Shown: positions 26,839-35,876, counted from the first letter of the stretch. The stretch is DNA of 64,000 nucleotides from Armatimonadota bacterium (GCA_013178155.1 JABLXH010000017.1:1-64000); one strand, 5' to 3'. Notes: generated by a model not told the origin, from the letters alone. Program-made: numbers and translations.

Positions 26839-27774
26839 CTACCGCAGACCAACAACATCCCTGAAGAAGCTGTTGCACGTTGTCTCGTGGAACTGAAGCT
26901 CCTGTAAGCCGTGCTCCTGGCGGCACCGCTCCAGTGCCTCCATTTCAACGGAGCAGACCCCGTGCAGCGTCGAGCGTATCATCAGTTTGCCTCTCATGCG
27001 CCTATTGCTAAGCACCGCCTCGCGAACCCGGAGGCGTCTCAGGTTGTCACCATGGAGACCGAACCCCAGAAAGTACAGCCTCTCAGCGCTCGCGATCGCA
27101 TCGTGTGCTGCTTTGAACTCATCTGAGCAGAACTCCCCGCCTGAATCGTTGAACTCGCAGATGACCTTGATCGACGCAGCTCTGGCCGCGAGGTCGTCAC
27201 TGGTATCGTTGGCATAAGGCACCTCAGGGTATGGGCCCATCATCCCGTGAGGATGGATTATCCGCAGATCCTGGACTATGGCAGCCGCCTCTGACTCGGT
27301 GACGTTGTAGTGGTAACGGATCCGCTGCGTAAGGAAGGCCTGCAATGACCGGTCGTAGTTGAACGTGACAATGCTCAGGGCGTTCTCCAGCACTTCGTGC
27401 ACCATGCGTTCGCGGACCAAGGCGTCAAACAGGTGCGAGTACCACCCTGGGTCATTGGGCCAGACGAGCTTTTCCATATCCTCATGGCGCTTCAGTAGCG
27501 CCACGATCAGGACTTTCCCCAACTCGATGAACTGCGGGTTCGCGGACAGGAAAGCGTCTATGGAGCCGTGTGCGGAGTTTCCAAAGCGCACCGCCATGTC
27601 ACGGCGGAAGCCTGCGGGCCAGTTGGCGGCTATGTAAGGGTCTATATTCTCGCCGTGCTGACATAGGTACCTGCAGATGAGTGTCTTCAGCTCTGCGCCA
27701 CAGGGGTACCCCAAGTGTGCGCTTGCTCCGGCTCCCAGCACGAGGACGGTCCGTACGGTTATCGACTCTGACAC
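26839..27774 (-). CDS. SIR2-like NADase-type protein, candidate defence gene
   Basis: A 311-residue protein of the bacterial SIR2-like group (SIR2_2 type). The NAD-binding GAGAS loop is at residues 14-18 (VLVLGAGASAHLGYPCGAEL), the SIR2 Asn lies in TFNYDRSLQAFL (about 137-148), the His in IIHPHGMMG (about 172-180), and a final Rossmann strand reads LYFLGFGLHGDNLRRL. Such domains deplete NAD+ in several phage-defence systems (Thoeris ThsA, DSR1/2, short Argonaute SPARSA), but a metabolic or regulatory role is possible. No TIR, Argonaute, helicase or other partner is adjacent. Base composition is visibly less GC-rich than the flanking glycosidase genes, which suggests transfer. The start GTG 27774 overlaps its only RBS-like sequence (GGGAGGTG), so the exact start is not settled. 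Confidence 0.8.
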   Translation of the reverse strand: MSESITVRTVLVLGAGASAHLGYPCGAELKTLICRYLCQHGENIDPYIAANWPAGFRRDMAVRFGNSAHGSIDAFLSANPQFIELGKVLIVALLKRHEDMEKLVWPNDPGWYSHLFDALVRERMVHEVLENALSIVTFNYDRSLQAFLTQRIRYHYNVTESEAAAIVQDLRIIHPHGMMGPYPEVPYANDTSDDLAARAASIKVICEFNDSGGEFCSDEFKAAHDAIASAERLYFLGFGLHGDNLRRLRVREAVLSNRRMRGKLMIRSTLHGVCSVEMEALERCRQEHGLQELQFHETTCNSFFRDVVGLR

Positions 27775-27871
27775 CTCCCTGTGAATGCAAAGAAATCCTT
27801 CACGGTCGCCGACGACAGCAGCCCAGAGACCCTTTCCGGCCTGCCGCGGTGCTTATCTAGGGAAGACACAC

Positions 27872-29851
27872 TCACCTCCTCACCCCCACCTCCCCCACCT
27901 CGAACGGCACGAAGCCTAGCTTCAGCGCCGGGGAGTCGGGGTGCAGGCGGAAGTCGTTGGCGGCGACGGAGACAAAGCGCGGGTCGGCGATGACCGACTC
28001 CTGGTCCAGCCACATGCCCTGCTTGCGCCACTCCCCCAGCGGGAAGCCCAGGAAGGTCACCGGCGCACCGCTGTAGTCGTAGTAGACGTTGTAGTTCAGC
28101 ACCATGCGGTAGTTGGGCCACTTGGGCTCCACCCACAGCCGCCCGCCGTCCCAGCAGACGATGTTGCGCTGCAGCACATTGCAGTTGGTGTCATCATACT
28201 GCGGCGCGTCGCCGTAGCGCGTCCACTGGGCCGGACCGTTGAGCGCGAAGATGTTGTTGGTGACCACATTCCCCAGGCAGTCCCAGTTGAAGTGCAGCCC
28301 GGCGGCGTTGCGGTAGACCAGGTTGTCCTCAACTCGCACGCCGGTGGTCGCCTGGTCCAGACCGATGCCGTAGCCCGCGCAATCGTGTACCACGTTGCGG
28401 CGAATGATGGTGCCCGGCTGGATGCCGAGGGTGTAGATGGTGGAGTGAGAGCCCAGCAGGGTGCGGATGCTGTGGGCGTGGTTGTACTCGATGCGGTTGT
28501 CATGGGCGCGGCTGCGAGCATAGCCCCAGTTCCAGCCCGCCGACACCGCCCACTGCCAGGAGCCGACCATCTCGTTGTGGCTGACCGTGTTCTCGCCGCT
28601 CTGGCCGATCCAGACCGCCGGGCCACCGAAGTAGCTCTGGGCGCCGTCGCGGAAGAGGCAGTCGCTGATGGTTGTGCGGCAGGCCTCGTCGGCGTCGTCG
28701 GCGCAGACCTCCGGCTCGCCGACCTTCACTCCGCCTGCCCCCAGGTCCTGGAAGGTGCAGCGCAGCACGCGGTTGCCCTGGCAGCCGCGACCGAGTTCGA
28801 GGCCCCAGGTATCGGCATGGGACACCTCGCAGTCGGCGAAGAGGCAGTCGCGAGCGTAGCTGGCGCTGACCGCTGCGCCGACCGGCAGTTCCGCCTGGGG
28901 ATACCCCAGGCCCTCGGGCGGCAGGTTCCAGGCGCAGTGAGCAAAGCGCAGACCGCGCACCTCGACATGCCGCACCGGGCGCTCCGCCGTGCCCTCCAGG
29001 CGCAGAACCTGCTCCAACACCGGGGCGATGACTTCTGCGCTCCCGAGGTCCTCGCCGGGCAGGGGCAGGTAGCGGAACTGGCCAGTCGGGCGGTCCAGGT
29101 ACCACTGCCCCGGCTTCTCCAGGGCCTCGGCGACGTTCTCCACGTAGTAGCCCATGTTCCAATACAGCGGCCGCCAGCTCCCGCCGGTAAAGGTAATGAG
29201 GCGCTCGGTCTCATCGAGGCGGGCGATGCGCAGGCGCGCCTCGGTCCAGAACTGCAGCACGATGACCTCGATGTCGTCGCGGTTGCGCCAGTCAGCCCGC
29301 ACATGACCTGGCGCGTAGACGAGGGTCGCGTTCTCCGGGCTGCCATACCCGGCCAGGGCGTAGGTCCCGGTCTCCGGCAGGCGCGGCCTGGCGCGGCGCT
29401 TGTCGTTGACCCAAAGGTGGCGGAAGTACCGCTTGCCATCGCGCACCTCTGGCACGATGGTTTCCCAGGCGCCGCCACTTGCCCGCAACCCCGAGAGCTT
29501 CGTGCCGCCACTCAAGACCACTCTGTCGCCGGGGTAAGCGGCCAGTACGGTTGGCCCCGCCACCGAGCCGCTGTGTTCGGAGAGGAGACGCAACGGCGCT
29601 GTCAGGTAGTACGTCCCCTGGCGGACGAACACGGTGATAGGGTCAGTGCGTCCGGCCCTGCGAGCGGCGGCCACGGCGTCGAGGCCCCGCTGGATCGTGG
29701 CGAAGGGGCCGTCCTTGCCGCTCGCGTTCGGCTGGGCCAACCGTCCGGTCCAGGTGTCGCGACCGGCGGGCGAGACGTAGAACGTTTGGCTCGGCGCAGC
29801 CTGGACGACGGCACAGAGGATGATGAGCAAGCAGGGGGTGAGGTAAGCCAC
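27872..29851 (-). CDS. Secreted right-handed parallel beta-helix protein (GH141-like)
   Basis: A 659-residue exported protein with a signal peptide (VAYLTPCLLIILCAVVQAAP). The N-terminal FYVSPAGRDTWTGRLAQP followed by DGPFATIQRGLDAV is the typical start of GH141/pectate-lyase-like parallel beta-helix proteins. Rungs with repeated hydrophobic and Asn positions run to near the end (VLRCTFQDLGAGGVKVG, GENTVSHNEMVGSW, GVRVEDNLVYRNAAGLHF). It is likely a carbohydrate-active enzyme on plant or algal polysaccharide. GTG 29851 is preferred because AGGAGGAA lies just upstream and the preceding gene's TAA is only two bases away, indicating coupling to the GH5-like gene. Confidence 0.85.
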   Translation of the reverse strand: MAYLTPCLLIILCAVVQAAPSQTFYVSPAGRDTWTGRLAQPNASGKDGPFATIQRGLDAVAAARRAGRTDPITVFVRQGTYYLTAPLRLLSEHSGSVAGPTVLAAYPGDRVVLSGGTKLSGLRASGGAWETIVPEVRDGKRYFRHLWVNDKRRARPRLPETGTYALAGYGSPENATLVYAPGHVRADWRNRDDIEVIVLQFWTEARLRIARLDETERLITFTGGSWRPLYWNMGYYVENVAEALEKPGQWYLDRPTGQFRYLPLPGEDLGSAEVIAPVLEQVLRLEGTAERPVRHVEVRGLRFAHCAWNLPPEGLGYPQAELPVGAAVSASYARDCLFADCEVSHADTWGLELGRGCQGNRVLRCTFQDLGAGGVKVGEPEVCADDADEACRTTISDCLFRDGAQSYFGGPAVWIGQSGENTVSHNEMVGSWQWAVSAGWNWGYARSRAHDNRIEYNHAHSIRTLLGSHSTIYTLGIQPGTIIRRNVVHDCAGYGIGLDQATTGVRVEDNLVYRNAAGLHFNWDCLGNVVTNNIFALNGPAQWTRYGDAPQYDDTNCNVLQRNIVCWDGGRLWVEPKWPNYRMVLNYNVYYDYSGAPVTFLGFPLGEWRKQGMWLDQESVIADPRFVSVAANDFRLHPDSPALKLGFVPFEVGEVGVRR

Positions 29852-29853
29852 CG

Positions 29854-31215
29854 TTACTGTTCCTCCTGGGCAGGCTCCCCTGGCGCCGGAGAGGTCCGCC
29901 AAGTCTCAAGCAGCGTGGTACCGTACTCCGGGAAGAGCACGAGTGAGGGGTTCTCATCTTGAACGGTGCTGTCAGGGTTCCCGTAGGCCCAGTACAGGGC
30001 CCCAGCCAGGCCCTCCCGGCGCAGCCCAGCCACATGCTCCCGCAGACAACCCAGCCCCAGCGCATGGTCAATTCTCTGCCAGTCCGGGGCGCTTCGGAGG
30101 TAGTTGGCAAAGACTCCACACTCGCCGCACAGAATGGGTTTCCCCAGTTGGGTGGCCTGTTGGCGCACGGCCTGCCACTCGGCGGACTCCAGGTTACGGC
30201 GGAGGAAGTCGGCCACGCCCTGCTCGGCGGTACGCCAGGCGTACAGGTGGACGTCCGCGAAGTCCAGACGGGACCCGAGGAGGGCCTGCAGCCGGGCGGG
30301 AATGCGCTCGTCGGTAGTCTGGTCCTGCGACAGGGTACCAGGTCCTTGCCGACCCACGGCGGCGAAGGTGAAAACACTGCAGCTTACCAGAGCCTTTGGG
30401 TCGGCTTGATGGATAGCATCGGCACAGCAGTTGGCCCACTGCACGAAGATCCGGTCCATCAGCGTCTGCGCCTCCGTATCCGAGGCCAGGGCGTAATCCC
30501 GGCCGGCGAAGGTGAAGCTGGCGGCCCGCTCGGCGAAGGGCGCCTGACGCTGGCTCAGACAGGCCTCGTTTTCCAGCTCCCAGGCCAGGACCACTGCCAG
30601 CAAGTCGGGGTCGCGAGCGCGGAGGGCCTCGATCAGGGTCACGATGCCGTTGGCTCGGGTGCGCACCGAACCACGGTGCAGGCGGAAGTTGTTCACCCCC
30701 ATCGTCTGATCCCAGTCGGCCCGCAGGTCACAGTCGGCCTCACCCGGGAGTGGCCGTGCGGACCACCAGTCGGAGGGCGGAAGCCATATGTCCCACGAGA
30801 AGATCACACGCAGCCGGTGCGTTCGCGCAGTCTGCAGGAAGTGGACGACGTTGTCGAGGTAGGCAGGAGAGATCTCGCGGGCCTGAGGTGAGACCAGGAT
30901 GCCCGTCTCGCCCACGTGATACACGTGGAAAGTGCGGATCGTGTTGAAGCCCCATCCCGCCAGGTCGGCCATCATCTTCTCAACGAAGCTGCGGTCGTAA
31001 GAGCCAGGACAGAAGGTGGCGTGGCCGACCTTGCCTTCCTGAAGCGGGCCAACGCGATAGTAGTTGGCGCCCAGAGGGACAAAGGGCTGCCCAGTGGCAC
31101 TGTCCACGAAACCACCCCCTGCTATGGCAATGCGTGGGGTATCGGCGCGCGGACTCGCCGCGGCCACGAGAAGACCAACACTGCAGGCAAGTAGCGCAAG
31201 GGCCGGTTGGGGCAT
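29854..31215 (-). CDS. Secreted GH5-like (mannanase/cellulase-type) glycoside hydrolase
   Basis: A 453-residue exported TIM-barrel hydrolase. The signal peptide is MPQPALALLACSVGLLVAA. GQPFVPLGANYY opens the barrel and FNTIRTFHVYH forms strand 2. The acid/base Glu is in AWELENEACL (Glu217) and the probable nucleophile Glu in PILCGECGVF (Glu365). YWAYGN near the C-terminus matches strand 8. Enzymes like this cleave beta-1,4-mannans or glucans; the exact substrate is not predictable. It is the second gene of a minus-strand run with the beta-helix gene, and follows the membrane-protein gene by 13 bases. Confidence 0.87.
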   Translation of the reverse strand: MPQPALALLACSVGLLVAAASPRADTPRIAIAGGGFVDSATGQPFVPLGANYYRVGPLQEGKVGHATFCPGSYDRSFVEKMMADLAGWGFNTIRTFHVYHVGETGILVSPQAREISPAYLDNVVHFLQTARTHRLRVIFSWDIWLPPSDWWSARPLPGEADCDLRADWDQTMGVNNFRLHRGSVRTRANGIVTLIEALRARDPDLLAVVLAWELENEACLSQRQAPFAERAASFTFAGRDYALASDTEAQTLMDRIFVQWANCCADAIHQADPKALVSCSVFTFAAVGRQGPGTLSQDQTTDERIPARLQALLGSRLDFADVHLYAWRTAEQGVADFLRRNLESAEWQAVRQQATQLGKPILCGECGVFANYLRSAPDWQRIDHALGLGCLREHVAGLRREGLAGALYWAYGNPDSTVQDENPSLVLFPEYGTTLLETWRTSPAPGEPAQEEQ

Positions 31216-31228
31216 TGCTTTGTACCTC

Positions 31229-32182
31229 TCAAGGGTCCGTGGGGGGCCCGTCGGCGGTTCGGCGGCCCGCCAGGATGACCAGTATGCTGCCAGCGAAGGC
31301 CGTCGCGCCCACGCCTATCATCGCCCACCAGAGGGTGTCCCGGATGGGACTGCCGTCCATGCCACTGCGCAGCAGCAGCGCATAGACGCCCGTGGCGACC
31401 AGGGGCGCGGCCAGCAGCGCCAGGCAGTTGCGGGCGACCCACGGCGATGGTGGCAGGGGCGCGACAGCGGCCGGCGCTCCGACGATCCGGTAGCGCCAGA
31501 GCACGAGACCCGCGCCCAGCAGAAGGGCCGGCAGGAGAAGCACCCGGGCGCCAAGTGCAGCAACGTGCTGGACGTAGAAAAACCCCAGCAACAGGGTCGC
31601 CACCGCCATCCCGGGCCAGGTGACCCGGAAGGCGCGAGCCTCGAGCCTGGCCCAGAGCCAGTAGCATGCAGCCAGGAGGGACGTGATGAGGGCGCCATGG
31701 GCCACGAAGGCGCTGACCGGCGTGACCTGCGATGGCGTCTCGGCCCACAGGAACGTCGCCCACAGCCCCCAGAACAGCCCGATGCCCACGGCCGCAGCCA
31801 GCGCCGGCCAGGGGCTGGTGCGCCGCAGCAGCCGCGGTATGAGGTAGCAACCTACCGTGACCGAGATCAGCGCGTGCCAGGAGACGCCGGTGCACAGCAG
31901 GCTGAGCGGAAAGGGTGCGGACTCCTCCGTTCCGTAGAGCGTCGCCGCGATGCCGCCCTCAACCAGCCAGCCATACATGGCCCCGGCGACCATCATGGCC
32001 GCGGCGTGCGCGACGCGGAAGACGCTGATGATACACAGCAGCAGATACGCGGCCACCGAATAGGCTAGCCAGGTTATCACGTAGTCGCCCACGCTGTCGC
32101 CGGGCCGAAAGACAGTCCAGAACAGCCGCTCAGAGAAGAAGAGCAGAACGTAGCCGGTGACCAGCGACCGCAGGAGCGCCAT
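31229..32182 (-). CDS. Polytopic membrane protein of unknown function
   Basis: A 317-residue protein with about nine hydrophobic helices and no recognised motif. It starts MALLRSLVTGYVLLFFSERL and ends in a short hydrophilic tail (RRTADGPPTDP). The ATG 32182 lies five bases after the TAG of the upstream GH36-like gene, and its own stop is 13 bases before the GH5-like gene, so it belongs to the same glycosidase operon. A transport or envelope role is possible but not supported by motif evidence. The longer open frame upstream is overlap with the neighbouring gene. Confidence 0.72.
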   Translation of the reverse strand: MALLRSLVTGYVLLFFSERLFWTVFRPGDSVGDYVITWLAYSVAAYLLLCIISVFRVAHAAAMMVAGAMYGWLVEGGIAATLYGTEESAPFPLSLLCTGVSWHALISVTVGCYLIPRLLRRTSPWPALAAAVGIGLFWGLWATFLWAETPSQVTPVSAFVAHGALITSLLAACYWLWARLEARAFRVTWPGMAVATLLLGFFYVQHVAALGARVLLLPALLLGAGLVLWRYRIVGAPAAVAPLPPSPWVARNCLALLAAPLVATGVYALLLRSGMDGSPIRDTLWWAMIGVGATAFAGSILVILAGRRTADGPPTDP

Positions 32183-32187
32183 GTGCT

Positions 32188-34209
32188 CTAGACCCCATCC
32201 TCCGGCGGTCTCGCCGGTAGACGCAGAGTGCACCATCCCACCCCTCGGGGTCCCAGCTTCACCCACAGGCGACCGCCGGGCAGCACGCGGAAGGTTCCGC
32301 CCTCTCCCCCGCTCTCTGAGCGCCAGCCCGCGTCCGGCAGCTCTGCGTATCCGAAGGGCAATCTCACGGCGTCACTCTGCTCGCGGTCGGTGGGGTTGTA
32401 GGCCACCACCAGCGCCCGCGTTGGGTCGCCTGGCAGCACATGCGCCACGGCATCGAGATGGATGCCGTCGGGCCGCCGCACATGCAGCAAGTCCCCCTCG
32501 GCGAAGAAGCGCTCATAGTCGCGGTAGAAGCGCGTCCAGCGCTTGAGGACCGCTTCACTGCCCGGCCCCTCCCAAAGCAGTTCCCCGCTGGGCATGCCGT
32601 CGAAGCCGTAGCCGAAGGCACTGCCCAGGTGCATGTTGTAGAGGTCGAGGTTCTCCTCCAGCGGTGACAGCGACAGTCCCCCCAGCCATGGGATCAGGTT
32701 GATCACCTTGCAGAGCTGGCAAGGGTTCCACAGCTGAAGGGAGTCATACTCAAGGCCGCGGCTCCACCACGCGTAGTGCCAGGGGGCACGCCTCTCGGTG
32801 TCAGAGCCTTCGTAGGCTCCGGAGCCCGCAACGCGCGAGGCGCCGGCCGCCAGGTGCGCGGGGCCGGCCGCGGTCGGCAGGAACAGGCCCCGGGCCCGGG
32901 CCTGCCTGTAGAGCTGGATCGTGTTCGCCCAGGCCGGCAACCGACACCCGCCGCCCGGCGGATGCCCATGGTCCTCGGCGTAACACCAGAAGCCAGGCGG
33001 CGAGGACTGCCAGTAATCGTAGGGCCCGTCGAGGTCATAGCCGTCGAAGCCGCCCCGCTCGACCGCCTCGCGTACCCTCTCCAACAGGAAGGCGCCCCAC
33101 CCGGAGGCCGGACAGGCGTTCTCGGTCCAGTTGCCGGGGTTGTCGCGTGTGGGGGCAAGCACCTTGCCCTGGGCATCAACGCGGTTCCAGCGGTGCTCGC
33201 GGAAGACCCGGTTCTCCGCGACCCCCGAACCGCTCACGCCGGGGTTCCACCACACGGCGGTATGGGTCACATAGAAGAAGACCTTCATGCCGTGGGTGTG
33301 GCACCAGTCGGTGAAGCGCCGGACATCGCGCCACCCGCCGGGCCACAGCTTGCGGTCCAGCTCGTAGTCGGCGAAGTTGGTGAAGAGCACGGGCGGGCTG
33401 CCGCAGTGATGGATCCAGGTGGCACGGAAGCCTGCTTCGGCGGCCTGGCGGGCGAAGGTCCACAGGGGCTCCGTTGACTCCAGCGGCCGGGCGGGGCGGA
33501 ACCCGGCCATGAGCTGGCGCTGGTTGGTCCACGGCCAGACAACGCGCATGGCCCGGCGCAGAGCCAGTCCCCGGGCTTCGGGGTCGCCATCGGGCAGGAC
33601 GAACTGCCAGCATGCATGGCCGGGGAAGTCGTAGGACTGGCCGGGCTCCAGTCTCAGGCCAAGGGGCGGGTCCAGTCGCGTGGGCCCCACCAGGTGCAGC
33701 CCACCGGAGCCCTGAGGGACCACCTGGTAGCTCTCGAGGGTCAGCGCGTCCACCGTCAGAGGTTGGATGCCGGCGTTCAGGAGACGGATGGACTTAACCA
33801 GCACGGGCGCCCGGTGAAACAGGTCATACGTCAGCTCCGCCTCAAGCCCGCAGGCGGCGCGGAACTCGGCGCGCAGGCGCTGGCGGTCGTTCAGAACCAA
33901 GGGCTTCGGCCAGCGCGCGAGGCGCAGGTCCTCAGCGCCTTCGCCACCGATTGCCAGCACACTTCCACCGACGGTGACGCCGCCCTCGTCAGGGGCGCCA
34001 GCCCAGGCCACGAGCTCGTGGCCACCGTCAGCGGCCCGGTAGCTGACCGTGCGCCAATCAGGGGCCGTGGCGAACTCGCGCCGCAGCCACCGGTTCTCCA
34101 GGCCCACGCGGACCTCGCCTCCCGCCGCCAGGCCCATGGCGCCCGTGAACAGCCCGATCGGCCAAGCGCAGGCCAGTAGCAGTCTCAGGCCGTCCAAGAC
34201 GGGGCCCAT
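32188..34209 (-). CDS. Secreted alpha-galactosidase-like (GH36/GH31-type) glycosidase
   Basis: A 673-residue exported protein with a signal peptide (about residues 1-29). An N-terminal beta-sandwich (about 31-230) includes LTYDLFHRAPVLVKSIRL. The TIM barrel starts near ATWIHHCGSPPVLF; GMKVFFYVTHTAVWWNP and GGFDGYDLDGPYDYW (around residues 387-400) match strands of the clan GH-D barrel, with Asp392 or Asp394 as the likely nucleophile. The C-terminal beta domain ends GVGWCTLRLPARPP. It heads the operon continuing with the membrane protein, GH5-like and beta-helix genes, suggesting joint breakdown of a complex polysaccharide. RBS AGGGAGA precedes ATG 34209. Confidence 0.83.
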   Translation of the reverse strand: MGPVLDGLRLLLACAWPIGLFTGAMGLAAGGEVRVGLENRWLRREFATAPDWRTVSYRAADGGHELVAWAGAPDEGGVTVGGSVLAIGGEGAEDLRLARWPKPLVLNDRQRLRAEFRAACGLEAELTYDLFHRAPVLVKSIRLLNAGIQPLTVDALTLESYQVVPQGSGGLHLVGPTRLDPPLGLRLEPGQSYDFPGHACWQFVLPDGDPEARGLALRRAMRVVWPWTNQRQLMAGFRPARPLESTEPLWTFARQAAEAGFRATWIHHCGSPPVLFTNFADYELDRKLWPGGWRDVRRFTDWCHTHGMKVFFYVTHTAVWWNPGVSGSGVAENRVFREHRWNRVDAQGKVLAPTRDNPGNWTENACPASGWGAFLLERVREAVERGGFDGYDLDGPYDYWQSSPPGFWCYAEDHGHPPGGGCRLPAWANTIQLYRQARARGLFLPTAAGPAHLAAGASRVAGSGAYEGSDTERRAPWHYAWWSRGLEYDSLQLWNPCQLCKVINLIPWLGGLSLSPLEENLDLYNMHLGSAFGYGFDGMPSGELLWEGPGSEAVLKRWTRFYRDYERFFAEGDLLHVRRPDGIHLDAVAHVLPGDPTRALVVAYNPTDREQSDAVRLPFGYAELPDAGWRSESGGEGGTFRVLPGGRLWVKLGPRGVGWCTLRLPARPPEDGV

Positions 34210-34302
34210 TGTGCATCTCCCTTAGCCGCGCTGCCCCACCGGGGTGGCAGAGCTCTTTCGCCCTCGCTGGCGGGGCCTCCTACCGAGCGAAGCAAAAGCA
34301 TC

Positions 34303-34331
34303 TTGACAACGGGCGGACATTGCTCTATAGT
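34303..34331 (+). promoter_or_regulatory. Consensus sigma-70 promoter of the gntR-slipin operon
   Basis: TTGACA (34303-34308) and TATAGT (34326-34331) are separated by exactly 17 bases. The predicted transcript start (about 34338) lies inside the adjacent operator. Confidence 0.85.
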
Positions 34332-34347
34332 TCTATTTGTATAGAAC
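34330..34347. promoter_or_regulatory. Operator for the YtrA-type GntR regulator
   Basis: GTTCTAT (34330-34336) and ATAGAAC (34341-34347) form a perfect seven-base inverted repeat with a four-base spacer. It overlaps the end of the -10 and the predicted transcript start, the classic position for autorepression by the regulator encoded just downstream. Confidence 0.8.
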
Positions 34348-34368
34348 ATTGAACCGGCGCTCTCTACC

Positions 34369-34746
34369 ATGCAACTGCACGTTGACCCCAACAGCCCCCT
34401 CCCGCTATACGCGCAACTGGTGGACCAGTTCCGCCAGGCCATCGCTACCGGCAAGCTGGCGCCCGGCGACGCCCTGCCCACCGTGCGGCAACTGGCGGTG
34501 GATCTGCGGGTCAACATGCACACTGTGGCGCGGGCCTATAACGAGTTGTCGCGGGAGGGGCTGATTGCCATGCGCCGTGGTCTGGGGACCACGGTGGTGG
34601 CCCGGCCACGACCGCCCGAACCGGAGGAGCGCGAGCGTCGGGTCTCGGAGATCATCCGCGAGGCCCTGGCCGAGGCGGCGGCTCTTGGTCTCAGTAGTGA
34701 GGAGTTCCTGCGTGCGTTGACACAGCACGTCCGAGAGCAGACATGA
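34369..34746 (+). CDS. GntR family regulator, YtrA subfamily
   Basis: A 125-residue repressor: a winged helix (PLPLYAQLVDQFRQAIATG, then ALPTVRQLAVDLRVNMHTVA and GLIAMRRGLGTTV) followed only by a short helical dimerisation tail, which is the YtrA layout. These proteins usually repress transporter or envelope-stress operons. The ATG 34369 gives the standard family start. The promoter and a perfect inverted-repeat operator lie just upstream, so autoregulation is likely. The slipin-like gene follows 31 bases downstream and is probably in the same transcript. Confidence 0.93.
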   Translation: MQLHVDPNSPLPLYAQLVDQFRQAIATGKLAPGDALPTVRQLAVDLRVNMHTVARAYNELSREGLIAMRRGLGTTVVARPRPPEPEERERRVSEIIREALAEAAALGLSSEEFLRALTQHVREQT

Positions 34747-34777
34747 TGTCCCCCGGTCGGGGGAAGGAGAGACAACG

Positions 34778-35704
34778 ATGGCGACGATGGCCCCACCCAT
34801 GCCTCTGACGACCCGCTCCGCTCAGCCTCATGTGCATCCGTTACAGGTCCTGCTGCTGGTTCTGTGCATTGCCGCCGGCGGCATCGGCACCGGCATCATG
34901 CGCGGCAACCCCATACCCATCATTGCCGGTGGCTTGCTGGGGGTACTGATCTTCTCGAGTCTGCAGGTCGCCTCACAATGGGAGAAGGCCGTGGTTTTGC
35001 GGGCGGGCAAGTTCAGCTCTCTGAAGGGCCCCGGCGCATTCTTCATCGTGCCGGTCCTGGACACCATCCCCACCTGGATAGACCACCGCATCCAGACCAC
35101 GCCTTTCAATGCCGAGCAGACGCTCACCAAGGACACCGTGCCGGTAGACGTGGACGCGGTGCTGTTCTGGGTGGTGTGGGACGCGGAGAAGGCCGCGCTG
35201 GAGATCCAGGACTACCGCCAGGCGACGTTCTGGGCCGCGCAGACGGCACTGCGCGACATCATCGGCGAGACGCTGCTGTCCGACATCCTGGTGGGGCGGC
35301 GCAAGCTGGACGAGGCGCTGCAGAAGATCATTGACGAGCGCACTACGCCGTGGGGCATCACGGTGCAGTCGGTGGAGATGCGCGATGTGATCATCCCGGC
35401 GGGCCTGCAGGACGCCATGAGTCGCCAGGCGCAGGCCGAGCGCGAGCGGCAGGCGCGGGTTATTCTCAGCGAGTCTGAGGCGCAGATCGCCGGCCAGTTC
35501 ATCCAGGCGGGCCTGGCCTACGAGAGCAACCCCACGGCCCTGCACCTGCGGGCCATGAACATGCTCTATGAGGGCCTCAAGGAGCGCGGAGCGCTGATCG
35601 TGGTCCCCAGCACAGCGGTGGAGAGTATGGGCCTGGGCACCATCACCGGCCTCTCGGCCCTGTCTGGCTCCGCCTCGCCCCCCACGCCCCCGACGCAGCA
35701 GTGA
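34778..35704 (+). CDS. SPFH/Band 7 (slipin-like) membrane protein
   Basis: A 308-residue protein with a hydrophobic N-terminus (two adjacent helices at about 22-37 and 46-62) and an SPFH domain: WEKAVVLRAGKFSSLKGPGA, then DTIPTWIDHRIQTTPF, LTKDTVPVDVDAVLFW and the distal coiled-coil AMSRQAQAERERQARVILSE. Slipins and HflK-like proteins form membrane microdomain assemblies and often work with a NfeD protein, but no nfeD is adjacent. AAGGAGAG lies seven bases before ATG 34778. The strong hairpin directly after the stop suggests the operon ends here. Confidence 0.92.
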   Translation: MATMAPPMPLTTRSAQPHVHPLQVLLLVLCIAAGGIGTGIMRGNPIPIIAGGLLGVLIFSSLQVASQWEKAVVLRAGKFSSLKGPGAFFIVPVLDTIPTWIDHRIQTTPFNAEQTLTKDTVPVDVDAVLFWVVWDAEKAALEIQDYRQATFWAAQTALRDIIGETLLSDILVGRRKLDEALQKIIDERTTPWGITVQSVEMRDVIIPAGLQDAMSRQAQAERERQARVILSESEAQIAGQFIQAGLAYESNPTALHLRAMNMLYEGLKERGALIVVPSTAVESMGLGTITGLSALSGSASPPTPPTQQ

Positions 35705-35712
35705 GCAAAGCC

Positions 35713-35746
35713 CCGCACCGGAGGTCCCGGACGACCTCCGGTGCGG
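35713..35746 (+). terminator. Strong hairpin terminator after the slipin gene
   Basis: A perfect 14-base stem, CCGCACCGGAGGTC (35713-35726) with GACCTCCGGTGCGG (35733-35746), and a six-base loop. It starts eight bases after the stop codon. Confidence 0.7.
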
Positions 35747-35843
35747 CTGTCGCTGACCACCCCATCAACTGGGTCGGGAAGCGCATTTGGGCTAGGTGGC
35801 GATGCGGGGCCGTACCGCAGGGGGGACGGGCCGGAGAACGCAA

Positions 35844-35876
35844 AGAGGGCCTGCCTCGGGGTTAGACAGGCCCTCT
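35844..35876 (-). terminator. Hairpin terminator of the DUF6807-like gene
   Basis: AGAGGGCCTG (35844-35853) pairs perfectly with CAGGCCCTCT (35867-35876). On the minus strand the stem is followed by TTTGCG. It lies about 30 bases downstream of the minus-strand stop at 35905. Confidence 0.7.

Noticed and set aside
27941-29962. Long plus-strand open frame opposite the beta-helix gene
   Set aside because: The minus strand encodes a clear parallel beta-helix protein with signal peptide; the opposite frame is Val/Ala/Gly-rich shadow sequence.
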